Below, in pieces: positions 8,879 through 18,394 of a stretch of 64,000 nucleotides of DNA. Within the stretch, counting starts at the first letter, position 1, and each line of letters begins with the position of its first letter. Under the pieces are notes generated by a model. It made no database searches. It was not told the origin of the DNA and saw only the letters and a program-made list of their open reading frames with translations. Both the position numbers and the translations under genes were made by a program. The DNA comes from Pseudomonadota bacterium (GTDB lineage: Bacteria > Pseudomonadota > Gammaproteobacteria > Steroidobacterales > Steroidobacteraceae). The stretch spans positions 1 through 64,000 of the forward strand of contig JAKBBE010000001.1 of the NCBI GenBank assembly GCA_021826035.1, in the 5' to 3' direction.

Positions 8879-11800
8879 GTGCAACCGCTGCACTGGAGCG
8901 AGGCCATGGCCACGGGCGATGCGCTGATCGATGCGCAGCACCAGCGGCTGCTCGAGATCTTCAATCGGGCCGCGCACGCCCAGGCCCGGGCCGTTCAGCC
9001 CGAGGAGCTGAACGGCCTGCTCGATGCGCTCGCGGATTATACGCGCGATCACTTCCGTACCGAGGCGCTCTTGATGCGTCAGTGGCAGGTCGATGACGCG
9101 CATCGCAAGATACACCTGCAAGCTCATGAGAAATTCCGTGGCTGGCTGCGCCAGGCGCGCAGGCTTAATGGCGATTGCGGTGCGGACGTCAGCGTCGAGC
9201 TGCTGTCGTTTCTTGCGCAATGGCTGCTGCGGCACATCATGGAGGTGGACCGGCAGATGGTGCGCGAGATCCAGGCGCGCCAGGCCGGTGAAGCACAGGC
9301 CTTGCCTTTCGAGGAGCACGACCCGCAGGCGCGCAGCCGTCTCGTCGATACCGTCAGCGGCCTGTCGGACGCCCTCGGGCAGCGGACGTTTGACCTGCTC
9401 CTGCAGCGCCAGCAGTTGCTCGACGTACAGACGCTGTACCGCGCGTGGCTGCATTGCGGCGATGTGCTGATCCAGTGCCGTCACGAGCAAGAGATGCTCG
9501 CGAGCCTGTGCGCCAAGCTCTCGAGCGACACTCCATTCCATACCGCCTGGATCGGCCGGCCCGATCCGTCCGGCGTGTTCGAGGTGTTGGCGCTCGCCGG
9601 CGAGGGTACCGAGCAGGTGCGCAGCGCCCCACCGAGACTCGCGCAAGGAGAGACGGCCTCCGTCGCGGTCAAGGCGTGGAGCAGCGGGAGTCTGTGCGTC
9701 TGCAACGATACGTTGGCCGATCCGACGCTTCAGCCGTGGCACGCCGGGTTCGGCGCTCACCGCTGGCTCAGCATTCTCGCGCTGCCGATCGTCAGAGCCA
9801 CTCGGGTCTGGGCCGTCCTCACGCTCGCGGCCCCGCGCCGCGAGGGGTTCGATGCCGGCACGGTCGAGGTCTGTACCCGCATCGGGGCGCTGCTCGGTCA
9901 CGGTCTCGATGAGCTCGACCTGAAGGAGCGCATCCGCTCGCTGCAGCTGCAGGAGGCGCGCATGGCGCGCACCGATACGCTCACCGGGCTGCCGAACCGT
10001 CTCGCACTGGAGGAATACCTGCCGCCGGCCATCGCCCGTGCGCGCCGCCGCGGCACCTCGCTCGCCCTCGGGGTGATCGATCTTGATGATTTCAAACCGG
10101 TCAATGATCGGTTCGGTCACGATGCGGGCGATGAGCTGCTGCGCACCGTCTCGCGGCGTCTGCGGGAGTGGCTGCGCGAGTCGGACTTCATTGCGCGCCT
10201 CGGCGGCGATGAGTTCGTCGTGGTGCTGGAAGATCTCGAGCACGCCCAGGAGCTGCCCCAGCTGAGCGCTGCGCTGCGCCATCTGCACCGCGCCGTCGAG
10301 ACTCCGTTCGACGTGAGTGGCGCGACCAGCGCCTCGGTCGACATGACGATGGGCCTGGCACTGTTTCCGCTCGACGGCGAGGAAGCCGAGGCACTGCTGC
10401 GCCAGGCCGATGCGGCGATGTATCAGGCCAAACAGTCCAAGCGAATCCGGGCCCAGTGGTGGCGGGTCGGCGTATCGATGTCGGGCGAGCAGCTCGCCGA
10501 GAGCGCATTCGACCCGTTCGGGCCGGAAATGCAGGAGCTGATGCAGAGTGTCGCGCCGCACATCGAAGTGGTGGCCGAGCAGTTCGCCTCGGCTTTCTAC
10601 CGCGAACTCGGCGCCCGAGCGGAAACCGCCTCGGTCCTGGCCTGCCTGACCGAGCCGGAGCTGCAGGAACTGGTGCGCAAACAGGCCGCGCACCTGCGCT
10701 TCCTGCTCGACGCGCGCACCTCGAGCGAGCAGGCCAAGGAGGCGGCGCGCCGCCTCGGCACCGTGCATGGGCTGATCGGCCTCTCCGGCGCGTCGATGGC
10801 CCTGGTGATGGGGCTGTACCGGGATCTGCTGCACGCGCATTTCGATGCGGCGTTGCTCACCACGCGTACGCGCTACCGCGCGCTGCGCACCGCCGAGGCG
10901 CGCCTGCAGCTGGAGCTGCAGGGCGAGCTCGAGGCGATGCAGTGGGTGCTCGATCAGTACCAGGCGCTCCTCGCCCGGCCACAGGAGGGCCGGGGACTGA
11001 CGGCCGACTGGGTCCAGGCGGAACTCGAGGCACTCGCCGCCCTGCCCGGGATACGCGCCGCAGTGGTCTGCCGGCCCGATGCACACAACCGCCTCGTCAT
11101 CGAGCGTGCCGCCGGCTCGCAGTGCGCCGCGTTCGTCGAAGCGCACCGCGTCCGCAATCTCTATCCGGTGCTCGATCCGCGCGAGGTCCGCGGCCGGGGC
11201 CTGGTCGCCACCACCTGGATGACCGACCGCCAGCAGGAGGCCGCGGCGTTCGGGAGCGAGCCGCGCGCCGCGCCGTGGCAGGCGCTGATGAGCGAGTTCG
11301 GCATCCGCAGCGCGGTCACGCTGCCGATACATCGGCACGGGGCGATCCACTCGGTGCTGATGCTCTTCGGAGCGTACCCGCACCAGTTCACCTCCGCCTG
11401 GATGCGCACGTGGCGGCTGTCGCTGCAGAACCGCTGGGATCAGATGACGCGCGCCTCGCAGAGTCGCGGGTACGCGATCGATACCGGCGAGGTGGCGCAG
11501 ATCCGCGCCATGCTCTACAGCGGCGGGCTGGAGATGTTCGTCCAGCCGGTCGTGCAGCTCGAGACCGGAACGGTCATGAAGGCCGAGGCGCTGGCGCGCC
11601 TGCGCACCCCGCAGGGCACGCTGCTCGCGCCCGCCCAGTTTCTGCCGGCACTCGGGGAGACGGACCTGGACTCGCTGTTCCGCCAGGGTCTGCAGCAGGG
11701 TCTGGCGCATCTGCGCCGCTGGCGCGAGGAGCACGGGCCGATCGGGCTCGCGATCAACGTCGCCCCGAGTTCCCTGGTCCACCCCGACTGCGCCCAGTGG

Positions 11801-12529
11801 GTCGAGGAAGCGCTGCGTGTCGCGCAGGTGGCACCTCAGCACCTCGTCCTCGAGCTGCTCGAGAGCCAGGCGCTCGAGGCGATCACGGTGGACGAGGCCA
11901 TCACGAGACTCGCCGCGACGGGGGTGAAGATCGCCATGGACGACCTCGGCTCGGGCTTCAGCAACCTCAAGCGCCTCGCCGACCTGCCGTTCGACGTGAT
12001 CAAGATCGACCAGAATCTGGTGAAGGATCTGGCCCGCGATCCGATCAAGGCACTCAGCCTGATCCGCACCGTCGTACAGATCGGCCAGGACCTCGAGCGC
12101 GAGGTGGTGGCCGAGGGCCTGGAAGACCCCGCCATCATCGAGGCGGCGATGCGGCTCGGCTGCCGGTACGGCCAGGGCTATGGACTGTGCAGACCGATGC
12201 CGGCCGCAGCGCTGACGCAGTGGCTCGCAACCCGGCCCGCGTGGCGCGGCGCCGGCGCCGGAGTGCACAGCTGGCTCGGCGCGCTCGCCTACCAATGGAT
12301 GCGGCTGCACGACCCGATGTCCCTGCGCGAGCCGGGCCGGCTCGAGAGCTGTCCCATCGGCGATTTTTTACAGGCGCAGGACGGCGGCGATCGGCAGGCG
12401 CTCGCCCTGCATGCCGAGGTGCACGAGCATCCGCTCGAGTCGGGTCGATTGCAGGCGATGCGCCGGATGATGCAGTGGCTGACGCGCAAAGTGCGCGAAT
12501 CACGCCCGGACGACGAGGGCAGCGCCTGA
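8879..12529 (+). CDS. Multi-sensor c-di-GMP enzyme: hemerythrin-GAF-GGDEF-globin-GAF-EAL-CZB
   Basis: ~1216-residue cytoplasmic protein that should both make and degrade c-di-GMP. From GTG 8879: hemerythrin domain ~5-130 (diiron His pattern IDAQHQRL, HRKIHLQAHEKF, LLRHIMEVD); GAF ~180-350; GGDEF domain with intact GGDEF at 442, DLDDFKPVND, and an RESD inhibitory site five residues upstream; a globin-like domain ~540-690 with candidate proximal His 630 in GTVHGLIGLSG; second GAF ~715-860; EAL domain with EAL at 903, ELLES, MDDLGSGFSN, KIDQNLV and AEGLEDP; a C-terminal CZB-like segment with His 1130, Cys 1158 (CPIGDF), His 1178 and 1182 (HAEVH). Catalytic residues of both enzymatic domains appear present. 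The start is uncertain: GTG 8879, ATG 8911 (GGAG upstream), or as far up as TTG 8723. Transcribed alone. Confidence 0.9.
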   Translation: MQPLHWSEAMATGDALIDAQHQRLLEIFNRAAHAQARAVQPEELNGLLDALADYTRDHFRTEALLMRQWQVDDAHRKIHLQAHEKFRGWLRQARRLNGDCGADVSVELLSFLAQWLLRHIMEVDRQMVREIQARQAGEAQALPFEEHDPQARSRLVDTVSGLSDALGQRTFDLLLQRQQLLDVQTLYRAWLHCGDVLIQCRHEQEMLASLCAKLSSDTPFHTAWIGRPDPSGVFEVLALAGEGTEQVRSAPPRLAQGETASVAVKAWSSGSLCVCNDTLADPTLQPWHAGFGAHRWLSILALPIVRATRVWAVLTLAAPRREGFDAGTVEVCTRIGALLGHGLDELDLKERIRSLQLQEARMARTDTLTGLPNRLALEEYLPPAIARARRRGTSLALGVIDLDDFKPVNDRFGHDAGDELLRTVSRRLREWLRESDFIARLGGDEFVVVLEDLEHAQELPQLSAALRHLHRAVETPFDVSGATSASVDMTMGLALFPLDGEEAEALLRQADAAMYQAKQSKRIRAQWWRVGVSMSGEQLAESAFDPFGPEMQELMQSVAPHIEVVAEQFASAFYRELGARAETASVLACLTEPELQELVRKQAAHLRFLLDARTSSEQAKEAARRLGTVHGLIGLSGASMALVMGLYRDLLHAHFDAALLTTRTRYRALRTAEARLQLELQGELEAMQWVLDQYQALLARPQEGRGLTADWVQAELEALAALPGIRAAVVCRPDAHNRLVIERAAGSQCAAFVEAHRVRNLYPVLDPREVRGRGLVATTWMTDRQQEAAAFGSEPRAAPWQALMSEFGIRSAVTLPIHRHGAIHSVLMLFGAYPHQFTSAWMRTWRLSLQNRWDQMTRASQSRGYAIDTGEVAQIRAMLYSGGLEMFVQPVVQLETGTVMKAEALARLRTPQGTLLAPAQFLPALGETDLDSLFRQGLQQGLAHLRRWREEHGPIGLAINVAPSSLVHPDCAQWVEEALRVAQVAPQHLVLELLESQALEAITVDEAITRLAATGVKIAMDDLGSGFSNLKRLADLPFDVIKIDQNLVKDLARDPIKALSLIRTVVQIGQDLEREVVAEGLEDPAIIEAAMRLGCRYGQGYGLCRPMPAAALTQWLATRPAWRGAGAGVHSWLGALAYQWMRLHDPMSLREPGRLESCPIGDFLQAQDGGDRQALALHAEVHEHPLESGRLQAMRRMMQWLTRKVRESRPDDEGSA

Positions 12530-12581
12530 GCGCAGCGGTGCGGCGCCGTTGCGCCTCGTCCGGAACGGACAGAATCAGGAT

Positions 12582-12658
12582 TGGCGCGCCCGACTGGATT
12601 CGAACCAGCGACCTGCAGCTTCGGAGGCTGCCACTCTATCCAACTGAGCTACGGGCGC
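12582..12658 (-). tRNA. tRNA-Arg (anticodon CCG)
   Basis: Cloverleaf on the minus strand: acceptor arms GCGCCCG (12658-12652) and CGGGCGC (12592-12586), D arm GCTCAGTTGGATAGAG, anticodon stem GCAGC/GCTGC around loop CTCCGAA giving anticodon CCG (reads CGG), T arm CTGGTTCGAATCCAG, discriminator G and encoded CCA (12584-12582). 77 nt in total. Confidence 0.97.
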
Positions 12659-12883
12659 GCCGCGTGGCGGCGCGCGACTGACCCAGGGAAGGGCCAGACT
12701 GACGGTCGATCCGGAGCAACTCCGGCGCGGCCGTCTGCGCCAGCGCCCGCGGATCATACGCGGGTCACCGCCCGGACGCCACGTGCGGGGGCGGACGGGG
12801 GGTCTGGCGGCCAGGGCTTCAGCCACGCGGCCACAAGTGGTTATACTGCGCCTTCCGCGTTCACGGATTCCCAGAGAGGTCTC

Positions 12884-13441
12884 GTGAGCAAGCAGGATTC
12901 GCATTTCATCAACGTGTTCAGCATGGTGATCGGCCTTCTGGTCACGATCGCCATCCTGATTTTCATCTTTGCCCGCTACGTCGGTAGCCGTACGCAGGAA
13001 CGTCAGATCCTGTCGGACACCGAGTACATCCACCGGGTCGAGCAGCACGTCACGCCGTTCCAGCGCGAAGCGATCGCCGGGCAGAACAATGCCGGCCTCG
13101 CGATTGCGCCCGCGGCGGGCGCGGCGAGCAGCACCGGCGGCAGTGGCGGGCTCGGCGTGCCGACCACCGGCCAGGCGCTGTTCCAGCAGACCTGTAGTGC
13201 CTGCCACGGGCCGGGGGTCGCGGGCGCACCGAAGGCCGGCGACAAGGCGGCCTGGGCGCGGCACCTCGCCAAGGGGCTGGCCACGCTCTACGACCATGCG
13301 CTGCACGGTTTTCACGGTTCGACCGGAATCATGCCGGCCAAAGGCGGCCGCCCGGGGCTTCCGGATGCGGTCGTCAAGCGAGCCGTGAACTACATGGTCT
13401 CGCTGGTCGACCCGCAGATGGTCAAGGGCAAGCCCAAGTAA
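12884..13441 (+). CDS. Membrane-anchored cytochrome c5-type monohaem protein
   Basis: 185-residue electron carrier. A single N-terminal membrane segment (NVFSMVIGLLVTIAILIFIF) anchors a periplasmic domain; after an Ala/Gly/Ser-rich linker the class I haem motif CSACH appears at about residue 105, with the methionine ligand region STGIMPAKGG further on. The fold and the text around the Met ligand match cytochrome c5. The start is GTG 12884, supported by GAGAGG seven bases upstream; the frame continues further upstream through the tRNA region but is not coding there. A terminator-like hairpin follows. Probable role: electron transfer to a terminal oxidase. Confidence 0.88.
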   Translation: MSKQDSHFINVFSMVIGLLVTIAILIFIFARYVGSRTQERQILSDTEYIHRVEQHVTPFQREAIAGQNNAGLAIAPAAGAASSTGGSGGLGVPTTGQALFQQTCSACHGPGVAGAPKAGDKAAWARHLAKGLATLYDHALHGFHGSTGIMPAKGGRPGLPDAVVKRAVNYMVSLVDPQMVKGKPK

Positions 13442-13464
13442 CCCCGGCGGTGAACGTGACCCGC

Positions 13465-13498
13465 ACCCGCCCGGGCCTGCGCGGCCGGGCGGGTGTTT
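13465..13498 (+). terminator. Hairpin terminator after the cytochrome c5 gene
   Basis: Arms ACCCGCCCGG (13465-13474) and CCGGGCGGGT (13485-13494) around a 10-base loop, followed by a short GTTT. It lies between the convergent cytochrome c5 and ubiK genes and may serve both. Confidence 0.6.
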
Positions 13499-13755
13499 CA
13501 GTGTGACTGCGGCGCGGCGGCTTCGAGCGCCTGCAGGCGCGCTTCGAGTTCGGCCAGCCGCTCGCGCGTGCGCTGCAACACCCGCATCTGGGTGTCGAAC
13601 TCCTCCCGGCTGACCAGATCGAGCTTGCTCAGGCTGGCGCGCAGCACGGCCCGAAAGTTGTTCTCCAGGTCCTTCTGCACGGTGCGCAGTCCCGGCGGCA
13701 CGCTCTCGGCCAAGCGCCGGGCCATCGCGTCGATACCGAAAATATCCATCGTCAC
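13498..13755 (-). CDS. ubiK: Ubiquinone biosynthesis accessory factor UbiK (BMFP family)
   Basis: 85-residue protein of the YqiC/BMFP family. The N-terminal amphipathic part (MTMDIFGIDAMARRLAESVP) binds membranes; KDLENNFRAVLRASLSKLDLVSREEFD is shared with UbiK, and the C-terminal half is a coiled coil (VLQRTRERLAELEARLQALE) that makes trimers. UbiK partners UbiJ, which is encoded in this window at 4690. The gene is divergent from amtB, the usual gammaproteobacterial arrangement, except that no glnK lies between them. Confidence 0.9.
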   Translation of the reverse strand: MTMDIFGIDAMARRLAESVPPGLRTVQKDLENNFRAVLRASLSKLDLVSREEFDTQMRVLQRTRERLAELEARLQALEAAAPQSH

Positions 13756-13803
13756 TGACCTCGTTCAGCATGCCCCGTATTGGGGCGCAGGAGCACCACG
13801 ACA

Positions 13804-13818
13804 GCACCAAGACGGTGC
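13804..13818 (+). promoter_or_regulatory. NtrC-type binding site upstream of amtB
   Basis: Dyad GCACC-N5-GGTGC (13804-13818), the same half-sites and spacing as NtrC enhancers in front of glnA of enteric bacteria. It lies about 70 bases upstream of a sigma-54 promoter, which supports nitrogen control of amtB. Confidence 0.7.
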
Positions 13819-13871
13819 AGCCTGCAAACGCCGGCATGCGCAAGCGCCCGAAGCGCTTGGAAAATCTGCCA

Positions 13872-13887
13872 TGGCATGGATTCTGCA
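13872..13887 (+). promoter_or_regulatory. Sigma-54 promoter of amtB
   Basis: TGGCATGGATTCTGCA fits the -24/-12 consensus (TGGCAC-N5-TTGCA) with the invariant GG (13873-13874) and GC (13885-13886) at the right distance. It stands ~110 bases before the amtB start with an NtrC-like dyad upstream. Confidence 0.75.
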
Positions 13888-13996
13888 CCAGCGCCCGCGG
13901 CATCAGCTTACGCGCGTCCCGGCCGCTCGTGCATCCCCGCGAAGGGGGACGGCAGCGGCCGCAGGCGCGTCTCACGCCAACCGCCCGGGAGAACAC

Positions 13997-15379
<1,383 letters not shown>

Positions 15380-15393
15380 CGCCGCGCAGATGC

Positions 15394-15425
15394 TGCGCCC
15401 CCGGTCGCCGTGCGGTGACCGGGGG
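15394..15425 (+). terminator. Hairpin terminator after amtB
   Basis: Arms CGCCCCCGGTC (15394-15404) and GACCGGGGGCG (15415-15425) around a 10-base loop, 14 bases after the amtB stop. No long T-run follows, so it may be a weak or factor-assisted terminator. Confidence 0.55.
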
Positions 15426-15528
15426 CGTGTGCATTGTGAGAGACAGCCCCTGGTCTGGCGCGAACAGCTGTGCCAGAGTAAATACAGACGTCGCCGCGAT
15501 GAGTGGGCCGCGACGCCCGGAGGCGCAC

Positions 15529-15990
15529 ATGTCACGCACCACGATGTTTTTCAGTCTGCTGGCCGCCGCGCTGCTGCTCGGGGCGCTGGCGCCGGCGCAC
15601 GCCGGGGTCTATCGATGGGTGGATAAGCACGGCCTGGTCCATTACAGCGACCAGTGGCGTCCCGGGGCCGTGCGGGTCGGGACGATCGCCGCAACTTCGG
15701 CCGCACCATCGGGCGCGACGCCGAGCGTCGGTGCCGAGGATCACGCCGCCGACCGCCTCATCCGGCACGCCGCCGATGAGCGCGCGGTGCGCGCCCAGGA
15801 GGCGAAGCTGCGAGCCAAGCGCTGCACGCAGGCGCAGGCGGTCTACCATCGGCTGATCTTCGCGCGGCGACTGTTTACCACCGGTGCGCACGGCCAGCGG
15901 CACTACCTGAGTGACGCTGCCGCTACGGCGGCCCGTGTCAAGGCCCGCGCCACCATGAATCACTGGTGCGGTTCGCCGAGCGGGGATTGA
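15529..15990 (+). CDS. DUF4124 domain-containing exported protein
   Basis: 153-residue secreted protein. A signal peptide (MFFSLLAAALLLGALAPAHA) is followed at once by the DUF4124 motif GVYRWVDKHGLVHYSDQW. The rest is Ala/Arg-rich with a helical segment and three cysteines (RCTQ, HWCG), no catalytic motif visible. DUF4124 proteins are common in gammaproteobacterial envelopes; their function is not established. ATG 15529 has CCGGAGG eight bases upstream. It is flanked by the amtB terminator and the dehydrogenase gene, so it is probably on its own transcript. Confidence 0.75.
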   Translation: MSRTTMFFSLLAAALLLGALAPAHAGVYRWVDKHGLVHYSDQWRPGAVRVGTIAATSAAPSGATPSVGAEDHAADRLIRHAADERAVRAQEAKLRAKRCTQAQAVYHRLIFARRLFTTGAHGQRHYLSDAAATAARVKARATMNHWCGSPSGD

Positions 15991-16067
15991 GTTCCGCGGA
16001 CGACTCGATCGTCCTATAGTGGTGCGCCCCGGCCCACCGGCCGACTCAACACGAGACCCCCACTGCG

Positions 16068-16955
16068 ATGCGCGTAGGATTCGTCGGACTCGGCGCCATG
16101 GGCGCTCATATGGCCCGCAACCTGCACAAGGCCGGTCTGCTCGCCTCAGTGTACAACCGCACGCCGCAGAAGGCTGAATCGCTTGCCGCCGAACTCGGCA
16201 TCCCCGCGAGCGCGACGCTCGTGGAACTGGCCACACGGGTCGACGCCATCGTCAGCTGCGTTTCGGCCGATGCCGATGTGCTCGAGGTCACTCATCAGCT
16301 GGCTCCCAGGCTCGGTACCGGCGCACTGCTCATCGACTGCTCGACCGTGGCAGCCGACACCGCGCGCCGCGCCGCCGAACTGCTGCGCCCCTCGGGGGCG
16401 GCATTTCTCGACTGCCCGGTGAGCGGCGGCACGGAGGGCGCGCGCGACGGCACGCTCGCTGTCATGTGCGGCGGCGATCCGCAGGCCTTCGAGCGCGCCC
16501 GCCCCATCCTCGCGGCGATGGGACGCACCGTGACGCTGTTCGGCCCGGTCGGCAGCGGTCAGGCCGCCAAGGCCACCAACCAGATCATGTGCGCGGGCAT
16601 CATCGATGCGGTTGCCGAGGCCATGGCCTTCGCACGTGCCCAGGGCCTGCCGCTCGAGAAGCTCATCGACACCCTCGGCAAGGGCGCCGGCTCGAGTTGG
16701 TACTTCGTGCACCGCGCACCGAACATGGTGCGCGGCAGCTACCCGGCAGGCTTTCGCGTGCGACTGCACGCAAAGGACCTGACCATCTGCCGCGACATGG
16801 CTGCGCGCTTCGGCGTTACGCTGCCAGTGGTCGAGCGGATGCTCGGCGAGTACGCCGAGCTGATCGCCCGGGGGCACGGCGATGAGGATATCTCGGCGGC
16901 CTTCCGGCTCAAGGCCGAGCTGTTCGACCGGCACAACGACACGCCGCGGGACTGA
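16068..16955 (+). CDS. NAD(P)-dependent beta-hydroxyacid dehydrogenase (3-hydroxyisobutyrate dehydrogenase family)
   Basis: 295-residue oxidoreductase. The N-terminal Rossmann domain starts MRVGFVGLGAMGAHMARNL; the substrate-binding signature FLDCPVSGGTEGARDGTLAVM and the catalytic-lysine helix region GQAAKATNQIMCAGIIDAVA follow; the C-terminal helical domain contains FRVRLHAKDLTICRDMA. Members use 3-hydroxyisobutyrate, tartronate semialdehyde, glyoxylate/succinic semialdehyde or related substrates. The window also has an mmsA homologue (34055), so a valine-catabolic MmsB role is possible, but the genes are 18 kb apart and the assignment is only an inference. Confidence 0.85.
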   Translation: MRVGFVGLGAMGAHMARNLHKAGLLASVYNRTPQKAESLAAELGIPASATLVELATRVDAIVSCVSADADVLEVTHQLAPRLGTGALLIDCSTVAADTARRAAELLRPSGAAFLDCPVSGGTEGARDGTLAVMCGGDPQAFERARPILAAMGRTVTLFGPVGSGQAAKATNQIMCAGIIDAVAEAMAFARAQGLPLEKLIDTLGKGAGSSWYFVHRAPNMVRGSYPAGFRVRLHAKDLTICRDMAARFGVTLPVVERMLGEYAELIARGHGDEDISAAFRLKAELFDRHNDTPRD

Positions 16956-16964
16956 TCGAGCGCC

Positions 16965-17600
16965 TCAGGAAGCATCCGGCTGTGCCGCGGGCGCGGCCTG
17001 TGCAAAGGCGGGCAGCGTCTCCAGGTATGCCCCGACGGCCGTGAGTGTCGGAAACGGTGCAAGGTCGCAGCTGAAGCGTCGCGCATTGAACAGCTGCGGC
17101 ACGAGACACACGTCCGCGAGCGTAACGCCGCCTGCGAACAGCGTCCGAGCGTCGCTGTGCGCGCGCGCCTGGGTCTCCAGGCCCTCGAACACCACCCCGA
17201 CCCAGTGCCGATACCAGGTGTTGACGCTCTGCTCGTCCTGACCAAGCGGACCGCGCAAATAGTTCAACACCCGCAGGTTGTTCAGCGGATGCAAGTCACA
17301 GGCGATGGCGAGCGCCATCGCACGCACCTGCGCGCGCTCGCTCGGCTCACGCGGCAGCAGCGGCGGCTCCGGATGGGTTTCCTCCAGGTACTCGATAATG
17401 GCCAGCGATTGGCCGATCACTGTCCCGCCGTCGGCGAGCGCCGGCACGAGACCCTGGGGATTGCGCGCCAGATACTCCGGCTGGCGGTGCGCACCGGGGC
17501 GCAGATCGATCGGCACCGGCTGATAGGCGATCCCTTTGAAGTTCAGGGCGATCCGCACACGGTACGCGGCGGAACTGCGGAAGAACGTGAACAGCTGCAT
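16965..17600 (-). CDS. maiA: Maleylacetoacetate isomerase (zeta-class GST)
   Basis: 211-residue glutathione-dependent isomerase of tyrosine/homogentisate breakdown. The zeta-class signature is FFRSSAAYRVRIALNFKG (Ser-Ser-x-x-x-Arg active site), followed by NPQGLVPALADGGTVIGQSL and the family-specific CDLHPLNNLRVLNYL and TWYRHWVGVVFEGLE. The start ATG 17600 gives the usual length of about 212 residues; the open frame continues upstream without family similarity. It converges with the dehydrogenase gene (9-base gap). No homogentisate dioxygenase or fumarylacetoacetase gene is in the window, so the pathway context is not shown here. Confidence 0.88.
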   Translation of the reverse strand: MQLFTFFRSSAAYRVRIALNFKGIAYQPVPIDLRPGAHRQPEYLARNPQGLVPALADGGTVIGQSLAIIEYLEETHPEPPLLPREPSERAQVRAMALAIACDLHPLNNLRVLNYLRGPLGQDEQSVNTWYRHWVGVVFEGLETQARAHSDARTLFAGGVTLADVCLVPQLFNARRFSCDLAPFPTLTAVGAYLETLPAFAQAAPAAQPDAS

Positions 17601-17715
17601 CGCGAGTCTTTCCCTGCAAGGCCGACGCACGGCGGAGGAGTGAGAGTGCCACGGCAGGGGCACCGGTGGAATGCCCGCGCGCGCCCCTGGCGCCGAGCCG
17701 GTAGAATGCCCCCGC

Positions 17716-18153
17716 ATGAGCATATGGTTCTCGGCTCTCACCGCGGAGTCACTGCAGAGGATCGAGCGCGGCGGTTTCGCCACGCACATCGGTATCCTGT
17801 TCACGGATGTCGGGGCCGATTACCTGTGTGCCGCCCTCGAGGTCACCCCAGAGGTCCACCAGCCCTATGGGGTGCTGCACGGCGGCGTGTCGGCGGCGCT
17901 TGCCGAGACCGTCGGCAGCGTCGCGGCGAACTTGTGCGTGGATGCGGAGCGCTTCATGTGTCTCGGTCAGGAACTCAATGCCAACCACCTGCGCCCGGTG
18001 AGCCGCGGCCGGATCACCGCCACGGCGCGCCCGTTTCACATCGGCCACCGCAGCCAGGTCTGGAGCATCGAGATCCACGATGCGCGCACGCGGCTCGTAT
18101 GTGTCTCGCGACTGACGATGGCGGTGGTGCCACGGCGCGCCTCGGCACCGTGA
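17716..18153 (+). CDS. PaaI/MenI-like hotdog-fold acyl-CoA thioesterase
   Basis: 145-residue hotdog thioesterase. The active-site region is VLHGGVSAALAETVGSVAA, the pattern of the PaaI/YdiI group, preceded by HQPYG and followed by the strand ELNANHLRPVSRGRITATARP. Such enzymes hydrolyse aromatic or 1,4-dihydroxy-2-naphthoyl-CoA. ATG 17716 is the first sensible start. The stop overlaps the GTG that could start the downstream lipoprotein, so the two are probably co-transcribed. Confidence 0.85.
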   Translation: MSIWFSALTAESLQRIERGGFATHIGILFTDVGADYLCAALEVTPEVHQPYGVLHGGVSAALAETVGSVAANLCVDAERFMCLGQELNANHLRPVSRGRITATARPFHIGHRSQVWSIEIHDARTRLVCVSRLTMAVVPRRASAP

Positions 18154-18161
18154 GCGGCGCG

Positions 18162-18359
18162 ATGAGAATCCGCACCATCCTCGCCGCGGCGGCCGTACTG
18201 CTCGGGTGCGCCGCCTGCGGCTTCAAGGGTCCGCTGTATCTGCCACCGCACAGCGGCACTGTGGTGACGCGTCCGGCGCCAGCCCCGGGGCCATCGGACC
18301 GGCACCAGACCCGACCGCGCAAAGCGGTGGGCCAGGCACCGCCCAGCCCACCACCCTGA
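18162..18359 (+). CDS. lptM: LptM-like small lipoprotein
   Basis: 65-residue lipoprotein. A short signal peptide (MRIRTILAAAAVLLGCAAC) ends at the cysteine that precedes GFKGPLYLP, the hallmark of LptM/YifL, which helps oxidise and mature the LPS translocon protein LptD. The tail is Pro/Ala-rich. ATG 18162 is preferred; GTG 18150 is in frame and overlaps the thioesterase stop. In many relatives this gene sits before lysA-dapF; here dapF is 14 kb away and no lysA is present in the window. Confidence 0.75.
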   Translation: MRIRTILAAAAVLLGCAACGFKGPLYLPPHSGTVVTRPAPAPGPSDRHQTRPRKAVGQAPPSPPP

Positions 18360-18394
18360 TCGTCAGCCAATTCGCCGCCAGCCTCGCCAGCCGC

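Noticed and set aside
8870..12310. A minus-strand open frame of more than 1100 codons opposite the c-di-GMP enzyme
   Set aside because: It is a mirror of a GC-rich coding gene: the encoded protein is His/Arg/Gln/Leu-rich with no domain, while the plus strand has clear catalytic motifs.
12582..12658. tRNA-Arg considered as an island attachment site
   Set aside because: No integrase or direct repeat of the tRNA 3' end is seen; both flanks are ordinary chromosomal genes.
10456..12681. Second long plus-strand frame overlapping the c-di-GMP enzyme
   Set aside because: Arg/Gly/Ala-rich shadow frame without motifs, ending inside the tRNA.
13756..13996. Searched for a glnK gene between ubiK and amtB
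   Set aside because: The interval is 241 bases, too short for the ~112-codon gene, and contains regulatory sites only.
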